Source: Candidatus Anammoximicrobium sp.
GTDB taxonomy: Bacteria; Planctomycetota; Planctomycetia; Pirellulales; Pirellulaceae
Direction: 5' to 3'
Length of the DNA stretch: 64,000 bases
Assembly (NCBI GenBank): GCA_012515235.1
Contig: JAAYYU010000255.1
Coordinates: 1 to 64,000, forward strand
In this document: piece after piece, positions 25,278 to 33,689 of the stretch
How positions within the stretch are numbered: position 1 is the first letter of the stretch
Layout: each line of letters opens with the position of its first letter
Program-made: the position numbers and the translations under genes
The notes under the pieces: model-generated
What the model saw: the letters and a program-made list of their open reading frames with translations, nothing else
Databases searched by the model: none
Told to the model about the DNA's origin: nothing

Positions 25278-25949
25278 ATGGAACTAACCACCGCAGACGT
25301 AGCCACGCTGTTTCGTGTTTCGGCCGGCACCGTCGCACGCTGGGTTCAGGACGAAAACCTGCCCGCGTCCGAGGTCGACTCGCAGTACCGCTTCAACCGC
25401 GAAGAGCTGCTGGAGTGGGCCACGATCCACAAGCTGGCGATCCCGGCCGCCATTCTGCAGCCCGGCGGAGGCGGCCAGGCCGCTGAGCCGAGCCTGGCGG
25501 ACGCCCTGGTGCGTGGCGGCGTGGCCTATGAAGTGGCGGGAGCCGACCGCAGCGAGCTGCTGCGTGCGGCGTTGCAGGGACTGCCGCTGCCGGAGGGCAC
25601 GGATCGGGAAGCGTTGCTGAGTCTGTTTTTGGCGCGGGAGCGGCTGGGCGCGACGGCCGTGGGCGACGGAGTGGCGATCCCGCACCCGCGTTGCCCGTTG
25701 GTCCTGGGGCTGCCCCAATCGGCAGTGCGGCTGTGCTTCCTCGCCCAGGCGCACGACTTTGCCGCCCCGGACGGCAAGCCGGTGGACACGCTGTTCCTGA
25801 TGGTCTGCCGCACGGTCCACGAGCATCTGAAGCTGCTGGCCCGCCTGGCGACCGCGCTGCGCAGCGAGGCGTTTCGCGGGGTTCTGGCCCAGCGTGCTGC
25901 TCCCGCAGAAATCGTCGCTGCCCTGCGCCGGGAGGAGGCGGCGGAATGA
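25278..25949 (+). CDS. Helix-turn-helix/EIIA fusion regulator
   Basis: A 223-aa protein starting at 25278, 10 bases after the first EIIA gene; the track adds 43 residues that overlap that gene. Residues 1-52 are an excisionase/MerR-like DNA-binding domain (TTADVATLFRVSAGTVARWVQDENLPA). Residues about 70-220 are an EIIA domain with phospho-acceptor His136 in GVAIPHPRC. A protein with both could be a DNA-binding regulator whose activity depends on phosphorylation by the PTS, analogous in principle to PRD-EIIA regulators but with a different layout. Its stop overlaps the next start by 4 bases (ATGA), coupling it to the hyfB-like subunit. Confidence 0.85.
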   Translation: MELTTADVATLFRVSAGTVARWVQDENLPASEVDSQYRFNREELLEWATIHKLAIPAAILQPGGGGQAAEPSLADALVRGGVAYEVAGADRSELLRAALQGLPLPEGTDREALLSLFLARERLGATAVGDGVAIPHPRCPLVLGLPQSAVRLCFLAQAHDFAAPDGKPVDTLFLMVCRTVHEHLKLLARLATALRSEAFRGVLAQRAAPAEIVAALRREEAAE

Positions 25950-28015
25950 GTCTCTTGCTGCTCGGACTGGGGGTCTTGATCGGCGGCGGACTGCTGGCCG
26001 TCGTCGCCGGCCGCTGGGCGCGGTCGGCCAATGCGCTGGGCGCCGCGAGCGCGGTGGCGGGCAGCGGGATTGCGGCGGTGCCCGTGGCCGGGGTCCTGGT
26101 TTCCGGCACGCCGCTGCCGGACTTCTCGTGGTCCTGGAACGTGCCGTTCGGTGCGTTCACCATCGGGCTGGATCCGCTGTCCGCATGGTTTGCCGCGGCC
26201 ATTTTGGGATTGGCGATTCTGGCGGCCGTTTATGGCGCGGGCTACCTGGCCCACCACGCCGATCGCAAGTTGCTGGGCCCGCCTTGGCTGTTCTTCAACT
26301 CCCTGGTGGCCGCGATGCTGCTGGTCGTGGCGGCGCGGCAGGGCGTGCTGTTTCTCATGGCCTGGGAGGGCATGGCCCTGACGTCTTATTTCCTCGTCAC
26401 GTTCGAAGACGAGGATTGCAGCGTGCGTGAAGCCGGCCGGATCTACCTGATCGCCTCCCACCTGGGCGCGGCCTGCTTGCTGCTGTTCTTCGCCCTGTTC
26501 GCTTCGCGCGCTTCGTCGCTGGACTTCACGGCGCTGGCAGCGGCCCGGGCCGCCGGCCGCTTGGGCGAAACGCTGGCGGGAGTCCTGTTTCTGTTGGCGC
26601 TGGTCGGGTTCGGCGCCAAAGCCGGCTTCATGCCGTTGCACGTTTGGCTTCCCGAAGCGCATCCTGCGGCGCCCAGCCACGTATCGGCCGTGATGTCCGG
26701 GGTAATGATCAAGACCGGCATCTACGGTTTGCTGCGGGCCTTGACCCTGCTCGGCCCGCCGCCGGCCTGGTGGGGCTGGGTGCTAGTCGCGATCGGCTTG
26801 AGTTCCGGCGTGCTGGGCGTGCTGTTCGCGCTGGCCCAGCACGATTTGAAGCGGCTGCTGGCGTATCACAGCGTCGAGAACATCGGCATCATTGCCCTGG
26901 GGCTGGGCGTGGGCCTGTTGGGGCTCAGCGCCGGTTCGCCCGCGCTGGCCGTGCTGGGCTTTGGCGGCGGGCTGCTGCACGTGCTCAATCACGCGATCTT
27001 CAAAGGCTTGCTCTTCCTGGGCGCGGGCGCGGTCCTGCACGGCGCGGGCACGCTGCAGCAGGATCAGTTGGGCGGTCTGTTGAAGCGCATGCCGCTGACC
27101 GGCGCCGCCTTTCTGGTTGGCGCCGCAGCGATCTGCGGGCTGCCGCCGCTGAACGGATTTGTCAGCGAGTTCTTGATCTACTTGAGCGCCTTGCAGGCAT
27201 TCCGGGAAGCCTCGCTGGCCACCTCCTCCGGAAGCGTGCTGGCCTTGGCCACGATCGGCGGCCTGGCGTTGATCGGCGGCTTGGCCGCCGCATGTTTCAC
27301 CAAGTCGCTGGGGATTGTGTTTCTGGGCGAACCGCGGACACGTTCCGCGGCCGAAGCCCATGCACCGGGTTGGCTGATGACGATCCCCATGCTGGTTCTG
27401 GCGGCCGGATGCTTGCTGGCGGCGTTGGCGGTCCGCCCGCTGTTGGCCGGGCTGACGCCCGTTCTGGCCGTAGTCCTGGACCAACCGCGGGGCGCGATCG
27501 CTCGGGGCCTCGCGGCGGCGGAGGGTCCGCTGAGCGCCGTGGTGACCGCGAGTCTGGCCGTGCTCGCGTTGATCGGCCTGCTGGCGGCGATCCGGCGGGG
27601 TCTGTTGCGGTCGCGGGAGGTGCAGGAGGGCGCGACCTGGGACTGCGGGTACGCCGCGCCGACGGCCCGCATGCAGTACACCTCGACGTCGTTCGTCCAG
27701 CCGCTGGCCGATTTTTTTGCCCCGGTGCTGCGCACCCACAAGCACGTTCACGAACCCAGCGGGCTGTTTCCCGACGCGGCTTCGGCTCGGACGCACCACG
27801 AGGACGTGTTCCTGAGCGGCCTGTTTTCGCGATCCTACCGCGGGCTCAGTTGGCTCCTGTCCCGGCTGCACTGGCTGCAGCACGGGCGGCTGAATCTGTA
27901 TGTGCTGTACATCGCCTTGACGCTGGTGATCCTGCTGGCCTGGCAGTTTGGACTGGGCGAGTGGTTCGACCAGTGTGCGGCGTGGTTGGCGGCCCGTCCA
28001 ACGAGGTTGTTCTAG
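25946..28015 (+). CDS. hyfB: HyfB/NuoL-like proton-channel subunit of an Ehr-type complex
   Basis: A 689-aa polytopic membrane protein; the ATG at 25946 overlaps the upstream stop and follows GGAGGAGGCGGCGGA. It belongs to the antiporter-like family shared by complex I NuoL/M/N and hydrogenase-4 HyfB. Ion-path residues are kept: Glu in FLMAWEGMALTSYF, Lys in GFGAKAGFMPLHVWLPEAH, Lys in SGVMIKTGIYG, Lys in HDLKRLLAYHSVE and Lys in NHAIFKGLLF. A long C-terminal part (EGATWDCGYAAPTARMQYTSTSF) is the typical HyfB tail. It should pump protons or sodium when the peripheral arm turns over. It is the first membrane subunit of the six-subunit set in this operon. Confidence 0.9.
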   Translation: MSLLLLGLGVLIGGGLLAVVAGRWARSANALGAASAVAGSGIAAVPVAGVLVSGTPLPDFSWSWNVPFGAFTIGLDPLSAWFAAAILGLAILAAVYGAGYLAHHADRKLLGPPWLFFNSLVAAMLLVVAARQGVLFLMAWEGMALTSYFLVTFEDEDCSVREAGRIYLIASHLGAACLLLFFALFASRASSLDFTALAAARAAGRLGETLAGVLFLLALVGFGAKAGFMPLHVWLPEAHPAAPSHVSAVMSGVMIKTGIYGLLRALTLLGPPPAWWGWVLVAIGLSSGVLGVLFALAQHDLKRLLAYHSVENIGIIALGLGVGLLGLSAGSPALAVLGFGGGLLHVLNHAIFKGLLFLGAGAVLHGAGTLQQDQLGGLLKRMPLTGAAFLVGAAAICGLPPLNGFVSEFLIYLSALQAFREASLATSSGSVLALATIGGLALIGGLAAACFTKSLGIVFLGEPRTRSAAEAHAPGWLMTIPMLVLAAGCLLAALAVRPLLAGLTPVLAVVLDQPRGAIARGLAAAEGPLSAVVTASLAVLALIGLLAAIRRGLLRSREVQEGATWDCGYAAPTARMQYTSTSFVQPLADFFAPVLRTHKHVHEPSGLFPDAASARTHHEDVFLSGLFSRSYRGLSWLLSRLHWLQHGRLNLYVLYIALTLVILLAWQFGLGEWFDQCAAWLAARPTRLF

Positions 28016-28029
28016 CCCGGAGTCGCACC

Positions 28030-28965
28030 GTGTCCCACGCGAACGAGTTTTCCAGTTTTTTTCCAGCGGTCTTTGCATTGCTGCTGGCGCCGCTGCTGCT
28101 GGGCGTGATCAACCGCACGAAGGCGGCCTTTGGGGGGCGCTGTGGGCCGCCGCTGCTGCAGCCCTACTACGATCTCCGCAAGCTGCTTGGCAAAGGCGCG
28201 GTGTACAGCCGCACCACGTCGTGGGTTTTTCGGGCCGGCCCCATCGTGGCGCTGGCCGCGACGGTCGCGGCGGTGCTGCTGGTGCCGTTCGGCCCTTGCG
28301 GCGCGCCGCTCCACTTTGCCGGCGACCTGGTGCTGTTCGCCTACCTGTTCGGCCTGGCGCGGTTCTTTACCGTCGCGGCGGCGTTGGACACGGGTTCGGC
28401 GTTTGAGGGGATGGGGGCCAGTCGCGAGGTCTTCTTCTCGGCCTTGGCGGAGCCCGCGCTGCTGTTGGGCCTGGTGGCCGTGGCCAAGGCGACGATCGGC
28501 GGGGCCGGCGGGTTCGAACTCACGGGATTGCACCAGCACGTCAGCGGCGCGCTGTGGCTCGACGCCGGACTGGTGTTGTTGTTCGTGGCGGTGGCCTTGT
28601 TCCTCGTCCTGCTGGCCGAATGCTCGCGGATCCCGGTCGACGATCCCAACACGCACTTGGAGCTGACCATGATTCACGAGGTCATGGTGCTGGACCACGG
28701 CGGCCCGGATCTGGCCTATATCGTGTACGGAGCGGCGCTCAAGTTGTGGCTCTTGTCGGCCCTGGTCGTCAGCGTGGTGGTGCCCCGCGCGCCGCACCCC
28801 TGGCTGGACCTGGGCGTTTCGCTGGCGAGCGTCTTTGGTCTGGCCGTCGTGATCGGCGTCGTCGAATCGAGCATGGCGCGGTTGCGGCTGACGCGCGTTC
28901 CCCAATTGCTGGTCGGGGCCGCGGTGCTGGCCGTCCTGGCCCTGGTGCTGGAGTCGCACACATGA
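28030..28965 (+). CDS. hyfC: HyfC/NuoH-like membrane subunit
   Basis: A 311-aa protein read from GTG at 28030, with GGAG about 8 bases upstream and only 14 bases after the hyfB-like stop. The 773-aa track ORF is mostly a shadow of hyfB. The NuoH-family signatures LLQPYYDLRKLLGKG and CSRIPVDDPNTHLELTMIHEVMVLD are present. Six to eight membrane helices are visible. This subunit joins the peripheral iron-sulphur arm to the ion-pumping membrane arm. In hydrogenase-4 and formate hydrogenlyase, the equivalent is HyfC/HycD. All acidic residues of the PVDDP loop and the MIHE helix are kept, so coupling looks intact. Confidence 0.9.
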   Translation: MSHANEFSSFFPAVFALLLAPLLLGVINRTKAAFGGRCGPPLLQPYYDLRKLLGKGAVYSRTTSWVFRAGPIVALAATVAAVLLVPFGPCGAPLHFAGDLVLFAYLFGLARFFTVAAALDTGSAFEGMGASREVFFSALAEPALLLGLVAVAKATIGGAGGFELTGLHQHVSGALWLDAGLVLLFVAVALFLVLLAECSRIPVDDPNTHLELTMIHEVMVLDHGGPDLAYIVYGAALKLWLLSALVVSVVVPRAPHPWLDLGVSLASVFGLAVVIGVVESSMARLRLTRVPQLLVGAAVLAVLALVLESHT

Positions 28966-29040
28966 GCCGGCTCGCGGCCGGAGCCGCAAACGTCTAACCC
29001 GCAGCCGCCGGCGCCGGCGGCAGAACAAGGAACCAAGCAC

Positions 29041-29694
29041 GTGCCCGCTTCGATCACCGAGTTCATCCTGATCGTGGTCATGCTCACGAACCTGGCCTTG
29101 CTGGGCATGGGCCGGCTGCGGTCCAGCATCCGGTTGGTAGCCATCCAGGGCATGGTGCTGGGAGCGTTGCCGCTGCTGGTCAGCACGCACGGCCTGACGT
29201 GGCCGCTGCTGGTCATTGCCGCGGGCAGCTTCGGCCTGAAGGGGCTGGCGTTTCCGTGGTGGTTGACGAGGACGCTGCGGGCGACCAACGCCCAGCGGGA
29301 AGCCTCGCCGGTCGTCGGGCCGTCCGCGTCGACGGCGTTGGGGGCGTTGTTGATCGTGTTCTCGTTCTGGATCGGAGCGCGATTCCAACTGCCGCCCGGC
29401 GTGCCGCTGGTGTCCCGTCTGGCGATGCCGGTGGCGGTGGCGACGCTGTTGAGCGGCTTGTTCGTGATCGTCACACGGCGGCAAGCGTTGATGCAGGTCC
29501 TGGGCTACCTGGTTTTGGAGAACGGCATTTTCGTGTTCGGCCTGGCCCTGGCGCACGAAGAACCGCTGCTGGTCGAGATGGGCATTCTGCTGGACGTTTT
29601 TGTGGCCGTCTTCGTGATGGGCATCGCGGTGTTCCACATCGCCCGCGAGTTCGATCACATCGACGTGCAGAAGCTGTCGGAGTTGCGGGATTGA
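29041..29694 (+). CDS. hyfE: HyfE-like membrane subunit
   Basis: A 217-aa hydrophobic protein beginning at GTG with AAGGAA about 10 bases upstream. It has about six membrane helices, and the motif LGYLVLENGIFVFGLAL with a buried Glu corresponds to NuoK in its C-terminal half. That combination is the HyfE signature in group 4 hydrogenase-like complexes. It follows the hyfC-like gene after 75 bases and precedes the hyfF-like gene by 115 bases. It has no catalytic role of its own and forms part of the ion-translocating membrane arm. Confidence 0.87.
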   Translation: MPASITEFILIVVMLTNLALLGMGRLRSSIRLVAIQGMVLGALPLLVSTHGLTWPLLVIAAGSFGLKGLAFPWWLTRTLRATNAQREASPVVGPSASTALGALLIVFSFWIGARFQLPPGVPLVSRLAMPVAVATLLSGLFVIVTRRQALMQVLGYLVLENGIFVFGLALAHEEPLLVEMGILLDVFVAVFVMGIAVFHIAREFDHIDVQKLSELRD

Positions 29695-29809
29695 GACCCG
29701 GTTTCCCCGCCGGGACGGGCCGCGGACAGTCGGCCTGCCGGCGCGGGAAACGGTCATTGCAGGGAGTCTGGCTCCGTGGGGCGAGCGGCTCCGAGAAGAG
29801 AGAACCGTC

Positions 29810-31345
29810 ATGAGCGTGTTGTTGGCCTTGATTCTCACGCCGGCCCTGGCGGGGTGTGCCGCGTTCGCGTCCAGTCCGCGGGGGGCGCGGCGTGCGATCC
29901 TGCTGCTGGCGGGCGCGGCGCACCTGGCGTTGACCGTCCGCCTGTGGTGGGCGCGTCCGGCGGTTTCGCCGCAGAGTTGGCTGGGCGTGGACGCGATGGG
30001 CCTGGTGTTCCTGACGATCGCGAGTGTCTTGTTTCTCGCCGCCGCCGTCTACAGTCTGGGCTATCTGCGCGACGAACAGCGGTCGCGGCACGTGGACATC
30101 GAAGAGGGGTTCCTGTTCATCAACGAGCCCGAGGCCGTGTTCATCGGCTGCCTGCTGCTGTTCCTGGCGTCGATGACCCTGGTGACGCTCAGTCGGCATT
30201 TCGGCCTGTTGTGGGTTGGCGTGGAGGCGACCACGCTGGCGACCGCTCCGCTGATCTACTTCCATCGTCATCACCGTTCGCTGGAGGCGACTTGGAAGTA
30301 CCTGCTGATCTGTTCGGTCGGAATCGCCTTGGCGTTGCTGGGCAATTTTCTGCTGGCCGTCGCGGCGGCGGGGGTCCGGAGCGGCCAGGCGGCGTTGCTC
30401 GTCGACAGCTTGCGGCAGCAGGCCGCGCAGTTGAACGGTCCTTGGTTGAAGGTGGCGTTCGTGTTTTTCCTGGTCGGCTACGGCACGAAGATGGGCCTGG
30501 CTCCGTTGCACACGTGGTTGCCCGACGCCCACAGCGAGTCGCCTTCTCCGGTGTCCGCGCTGTTGTCCGGCGCCCTGCTGAACTGCGCGTTTCTGGGCAT
30601 TCTGCGGATGCACCAGTTGTGCGTCGCCGCCGGTCAGGCGGACTTCAGCCAAGGGTTGCTGATCCTGTTCGGTCTGGCCTCGGTGCTGGTGGCCGCCGCG
30701 TTCTTGCAGCGGCAGGCGGATTTCAAACGCTTGCTGGCCTACTCCAGCGTGGAGCACATGGGCCTGCTGGCCTTGGGCGTCGGCCTGGGGGGCGTCGGCG
30801 TGTTCGGGTCGCTGCTGCACGCGGTCAACCACTCGCTGACCAAGGCGGCGATGTTTCTGGTGGCAGGCAATATTCTGGCCGCCTACGCCACGAAATCCAC
30901 CGCCGACGTGCGGGGCATCCGGCGAGTGCTGCCGGTCACCGGGGTCTTGTGGCTGGCCGGTTTTCTGGCCCTCACCGGCTCGCCGCCGTTCGGGACGTTC
31001 CTGAGCGAATTCACGATCCTCAAGGCGGCGTTGGACCAGCACCACTACGTCGTCGCCGTGTTGTACCTGGCTTTGTTGGGGCTCATCTTCATCGGCATGG
31101 CCAATCTTGTCCTGCCGATGGCGCAGGGCGAAGCGTTGGGAAAGGGACCGCCAGCCCCGCGTCGGCGCGGCGAGCCGCTGTGGTCGGTCGTTCCCGCGGC
31201 CGTGTTGCTGGCACTCACCTTGACCCTGGGCTTGTGGATCCCCACCTGGTTCCGTGGCGCGTTGGACGAGGCGGCAAGCGGGTTTCGGACGGCTGCCGCG
31301 CCGGCTACCGCCGTCGCGACTGCCGAGGAGCTTTTGCCGCGATGA
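29810..31345 (+). CDS. hyfF: HyfF/NuoN-like proton-channel subunit
   Basis: A 511-aa antiporter-like subunit; GAGAGAA precedes the ATG at 29810. It has the Glu in LLWVGVEATTLATAP, the Lys in GYGTKMGLAPLHTWLPDAH, the Lys in DFKRLLAYSSVEH and the Lys in NHSLTKAAMF. The mid-channel helix SGALLNCAFLG has Asn where the hyfB-like subunit has Lys, which seems usual for HyfF. It is the second channel subunit here. A third (HyfD-like) is absent, so the complex should have two antiporter-type subunits. Its stop overlaps the next start by 4 bases (ATGA). Confidence 0.9.
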   Translation: MSVLLALILTPALAGCAAFASSPRGARRAILLLAGAAHLALTVRLWWARPAVSPQSWLGVDAMGLVFLTIASVLFLAAAVYSLGYLRDEQRSRHVDIEEGFLFINEPEAVFIGCLLLFLASMTLVTLSRHFGLLWVGVEATTLATAPLIYFHRHHRSLEATWKYLLICSVGIALALLGNFLLAVAAAGVRSGQAALLVDSLRQQAAQLNGPWLKVAFVFFLVGYGTKMGLAPLHTWLPDAHSESPSPVSALLSGALLNCAFLGILRMHQLCVAAGQADFSQGLLILFGLASVLVAAAFLQRQADFKRLLAYSSVEHMGLLALGVGLGGVGVFGSLLHAVNHSLTKAAMFLVAGNILAAYATKSTADVRGIRRVLPVTGVLWLAGFLALTGSPPFGTFLSEFTILKAALDQHHYVVAVLYLALLGLIFIGMANLVLPMAQGEALGKGPPAPRRRGEPLWSVVPAAVLLALTLTLGLWIPTWFRGALDEAASGFRTAAAPATAVATAEELLPR

Positions 31346-32862
31346 TCGCCAGACACGTCTGCTCGTCGAATTGCCAGCCGCTCGCCCTGAGCGCGATCCC
31401 GGTGTTGCCGGGCGATGACTTCCGCGACGAACTGGCGGGCCAGTTGACCGCCGGCTGCCAGTTGTCTGCGCTGTTCGGCCAGCCCTGCAGCAGCCAGTCG
31501 GTGCGGTTGTATGCGATCACGAGCGAGACGGCGGCGGCCGCGCTGCGCGTGTTCGCCACGGACGTGTCCGACCGCTATCCGGCGCTCACGCCGCACTGCC
31601 CGGCGGCCCACTGGTTCGAGCGTGAAATCGCCGAGCAGTGGGGCCTCAAGCCCGAGGGGCATCCCTGGTTCAAGCCGATTCGCTTCCATCCTTCCTACCG
31701 CGCCGGCCGCGACGCCTGGAACCGGGAGCCGGGACGGGCGATCCAGCCGTGCGTGACCGATTATTTCCGCGTCGCCGGGGAAGAGGTTCACGAGGTGGCG
31801 GTGGGGCCGGTCCATGCGGGCGTGATCGAACCGGGCCATTTCCGCTTCCAGTGTCTGGGCGAGCGCGTCTTGCATTTGGAGATCGAACTGGGCTACCAGC
31901 ATCGCGGCGTTGAACGGCGACTGGCCGGCGGCCCGGACAAGCGCACGGTCCACTACCTGGAGACCCTCGCCGGCGACACGACGATCGGGCACACGACGGC
32001 CTACTGTCAGGCGGTCGAGGCCCTGGCCGGCCGGGAAGCCTCCCTGCGCGCCCAGGCGTTGCGGGCCGTGGCGTTGGAGCTGGAACGGCTGGCGAATCAC
32101 ACGGGCGACCTGGGCGCGCTGGCGGTGGATGTGGGCTTTCTGCCGACGTCCGCCTTCTGCGGCCGGCTGCGCGGCGATTTCCTGAACACCACCGCAGTGC
32201 TCTGCGGCAGCCGGTTTGGGCGCGGGCTGGTGCGGCCCGGCGGCGTGGTGTTCGACGTCGATCCGCCGCGGTGCGACGACATCCTGAGCCGCGTGGCGCG
32301 GACCTATAAGGATGTCGCCGGGGCGGTGGAACTGCTCTGGCACTCGCCGTCGGCGATGGCCCGCTATGACGGGACGGGCGTGGTGCCGCGGGCGGTCTGC
32401 GACCAGTTGGGACTGGTCGGTTTGGCCGCGCGGGCCTGCGGCGTGGACCGGGACGCGCGGCGCGATTTCCCGGCGGGATTCTTCCGGTTCGCGCAGGTCC
32501 CCGTGTCCACCTGGCACACCGGCGACGTCTTCGCGCGAGCCTACGTGCGGTGGCTGGAGGTGCAGCGTTCCACGCGGTTCGTCAGCGAACAACTGCGGGC
32601 CTTGCCGCGCGGCGAGCCGCGGCGGGACCTCGGACCGTTGCGGCCCGACGCCCTGGTGGTCTCGTTGGTGGAGGGCTGGCGCGGCGAAATCTGCCACGTG
32701 GCCGTCACCGGTGGCGACGGGCGTTTCACCCACTACAAAGTCGTCGATCCTTCGTTCCGCAACTGGATCGGCCTGGCGATGGCGCTGCGCAACGAACCGA
32801 TCTCGGATTTTCCGGTGTGCAACAAGAGCTTCAATCTCTCGTACTGCGGGCATGATTTGTGA
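31342..32862 (+). CDS. Large subunit (NuoCD/HyfG-like) lacking NiFe ligands
   Basis: A 506-aa fusion of a NuoC-like N-terminal domain (HWFEREIAEQWGLKPEGHPWFKPI, about 89-113) and a NuoD/hydrogenase large-subunit domain. LGYQHRGVERRL matches the HyfG/NuoD start. In NiFe hydrogenases the next motif is RxCGxC before H(S/T)TAY; here it reads LAGDTTIGHTTAY, so the two cysteines are Ala210 and Thr213. The C-terminal DPCxxC is replaced by NLSYCG (498-503), with Ser500 and Gly503 at the ligand positions. The protein also ends at GHDL, with no peptide left for a maturation protease to cleave. It cannot bind a standard NiFe centre. The fold probably handles a quinone or an unknown redox partner, as proposed for Ehr complexes. 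Confidence 0.88.
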   Translation: MIARHVCSSNCQPLALSAIPVLPGDDFRDELAGQLTAGCQLSALFGQPCSSQSVRLYAITSETAAAALRVFATDVSDRYPALTPHCPAAHWFEREIAEQWGLKPEGHPWFKPIRFHPSYRAGRDAWNREPGRAIQPCVTDYFRVAGEEVHEVAVGPVHAGVIEPGHFRFQCLGERVLHLEIELGYQHRGVERRLAGGPDKRTVHYLETLAGDTTIGHTTAYCQAVEALAGREASLRAQALRAVALELERLANHTGDLGALAVDVGFLPTSAFCGRLRGDFLNTTAVLCGSRFGRGLVRPGGVVFDVDPPRCDDILSRVARTYKDVAGAVELLWHSPSAMARYDGTGVVPRAVCDQLGLVGLAARACGVDRDARRDFPAGFFRFAQVPVSTWHTGDVFARAYVRWLEVQRSTRFVSEQLRALPRGEPRRDLGPLRPDALVVSLVEGWRGEICHVAVTGGDGRFTHYKVVDPSFRNWIGLAMALRNEPISDFPVCNKSFNLSYCGHDL

Positions 32863-32871
32863 GCGACGAAC

Positions 32872-33660
32872 ATGTTTTCCATCCTCGCTGAACGCCTTCG
32901 ACAAGGGCACCGCACGATCTCGTTCCCGGCGGGCGATTCGCCGCGGCTTCCGGACCGCTTCCGCGGCTTGCCCGTGCTGGACGCGGCCAAGTGTACGGGC
33001 GATTGCCGGCGCTGCGCCGAAGCCTGCCCGACGGACGCGATCGCGCTCGCGGACAACGGGCCTCGTCTGGACCTGGGCCGCTGTCTGTTCTGCGGCGAGT
33101 GCGCGCAGGCTTGCCCCGCAAACGCCATCGCCTTTTCCCAGGACTATCGGCTGGCGTCGCGGACCCGCAAGGACTTGCTGATCGACGGGCGCACGTTCCG
33201 GCTGGCCGAAGCGTTGGACGACAAGGCGCGCCGGCTGTTCGGCCGTTCGCTGCAGTTGCGGCAGGTCAGCGCGGGCGGCTGCAACGCCTGCGAGGCAGAC
33301 ATCAACGTGCTCACCACCGTGGTCTTCGATCTGGGGCGTTTTGGAATCCAGCTCGTCGCCTCGCCGCGGCACGCCGACGGCTTGCTGATCACCGGCCCCG
33401 TCACCGAGCACATGCGGCTGGCGCTGCGCAAGACGTACGAAGCGACGCCGGCTCCTAAACTGGTCATCGCGGTGGGGGCCTGCGCGATCGCCGGTGGACC
33501 GTTCGCCGGCCACTCCGAACAACACGACGGGGCGGACAGCACGGTGCCCGTGGATCTGTACATTCCCGGCTGCCCGCCCCATCCACTGACGATCCTGGAC
33601 GGCCTGCTGCGTCTGTTGGGCCGCCTCGGCCCGGAGGGCGCCCGGCCCGCCGCGCGGTGA
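32872..33660 (+). CDS. Fused ferredoxin and NuoB/HyfI-like small subunit
   Basis: A 262-aa iron-sulphur protein, 9 bases after the large-subunit gene. The N-terminal half is a two-[4Fe-4S] ferredoxin domain with Cys41, 45, 48, 52 (CTGDCRRCAEACP; CxxxC in place of CxxC) and Cys71, 74, 77, 81 (CLFCGECAQACP). The C-terminal half is a NuoB/HyfI small subunit with GGCNACEAD (Cys137, Cys140), GACAIAGG (Cys204) and PGCPPHP (Cys234), which hold the proximal [4Fe-4S] cluster. In E. coli hydrogenase-4 these are two proteins, HyfH and HyfI. The clusters form an intact electron wire, so redox function is retained although the NiFe site is lost. It is the last gene of the operon; the next gene converges 29 bases on. 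Confidence 0.88.
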   Translation: MFSILAERLRQGHRTISFPAGDSPRLPDRFRGLPVLDAAKCTGDCRRCAEACPTDAIALADNGPRLDLGRCLFCGECAQACPANAIAFSQDYRLASRTRKDLLIDGRTFRLAEALDDKARRLFGRSLQLRQVSAGGCNACEADINVLTTVVFDLGRFGIQLVASPRHADGLLITGPVTEHMRLALRKTYEATPAPKLVIAVGACAIAGGPFAGHSEQHDGADSTVPVDLYIPGCPPHPLTILDGLLRLLGRLGPEGARPAAR

Positions 33661-33689
33661 ACGTGGTCCGCCCCGTGCGCTTTCGACGG

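Noticed and set aside
31342-33660. A working NiFe hydrogenase-4 or formate hydrogenlyase
   Set aside because: Both CxxC ligand pairs are missing from the large subunit, and no hyp maturation, formate dehydrogenase or HyfR genes are in the window.
25946-33660. Canonical complex I (nuo operon)
   Set aside because: There are no NuoA, NuoE, NuoF, NuoG or NuoJ genes, and the membrane subunits have HyfB, HyfE and HyfF features instead of NuoL/M/K order.
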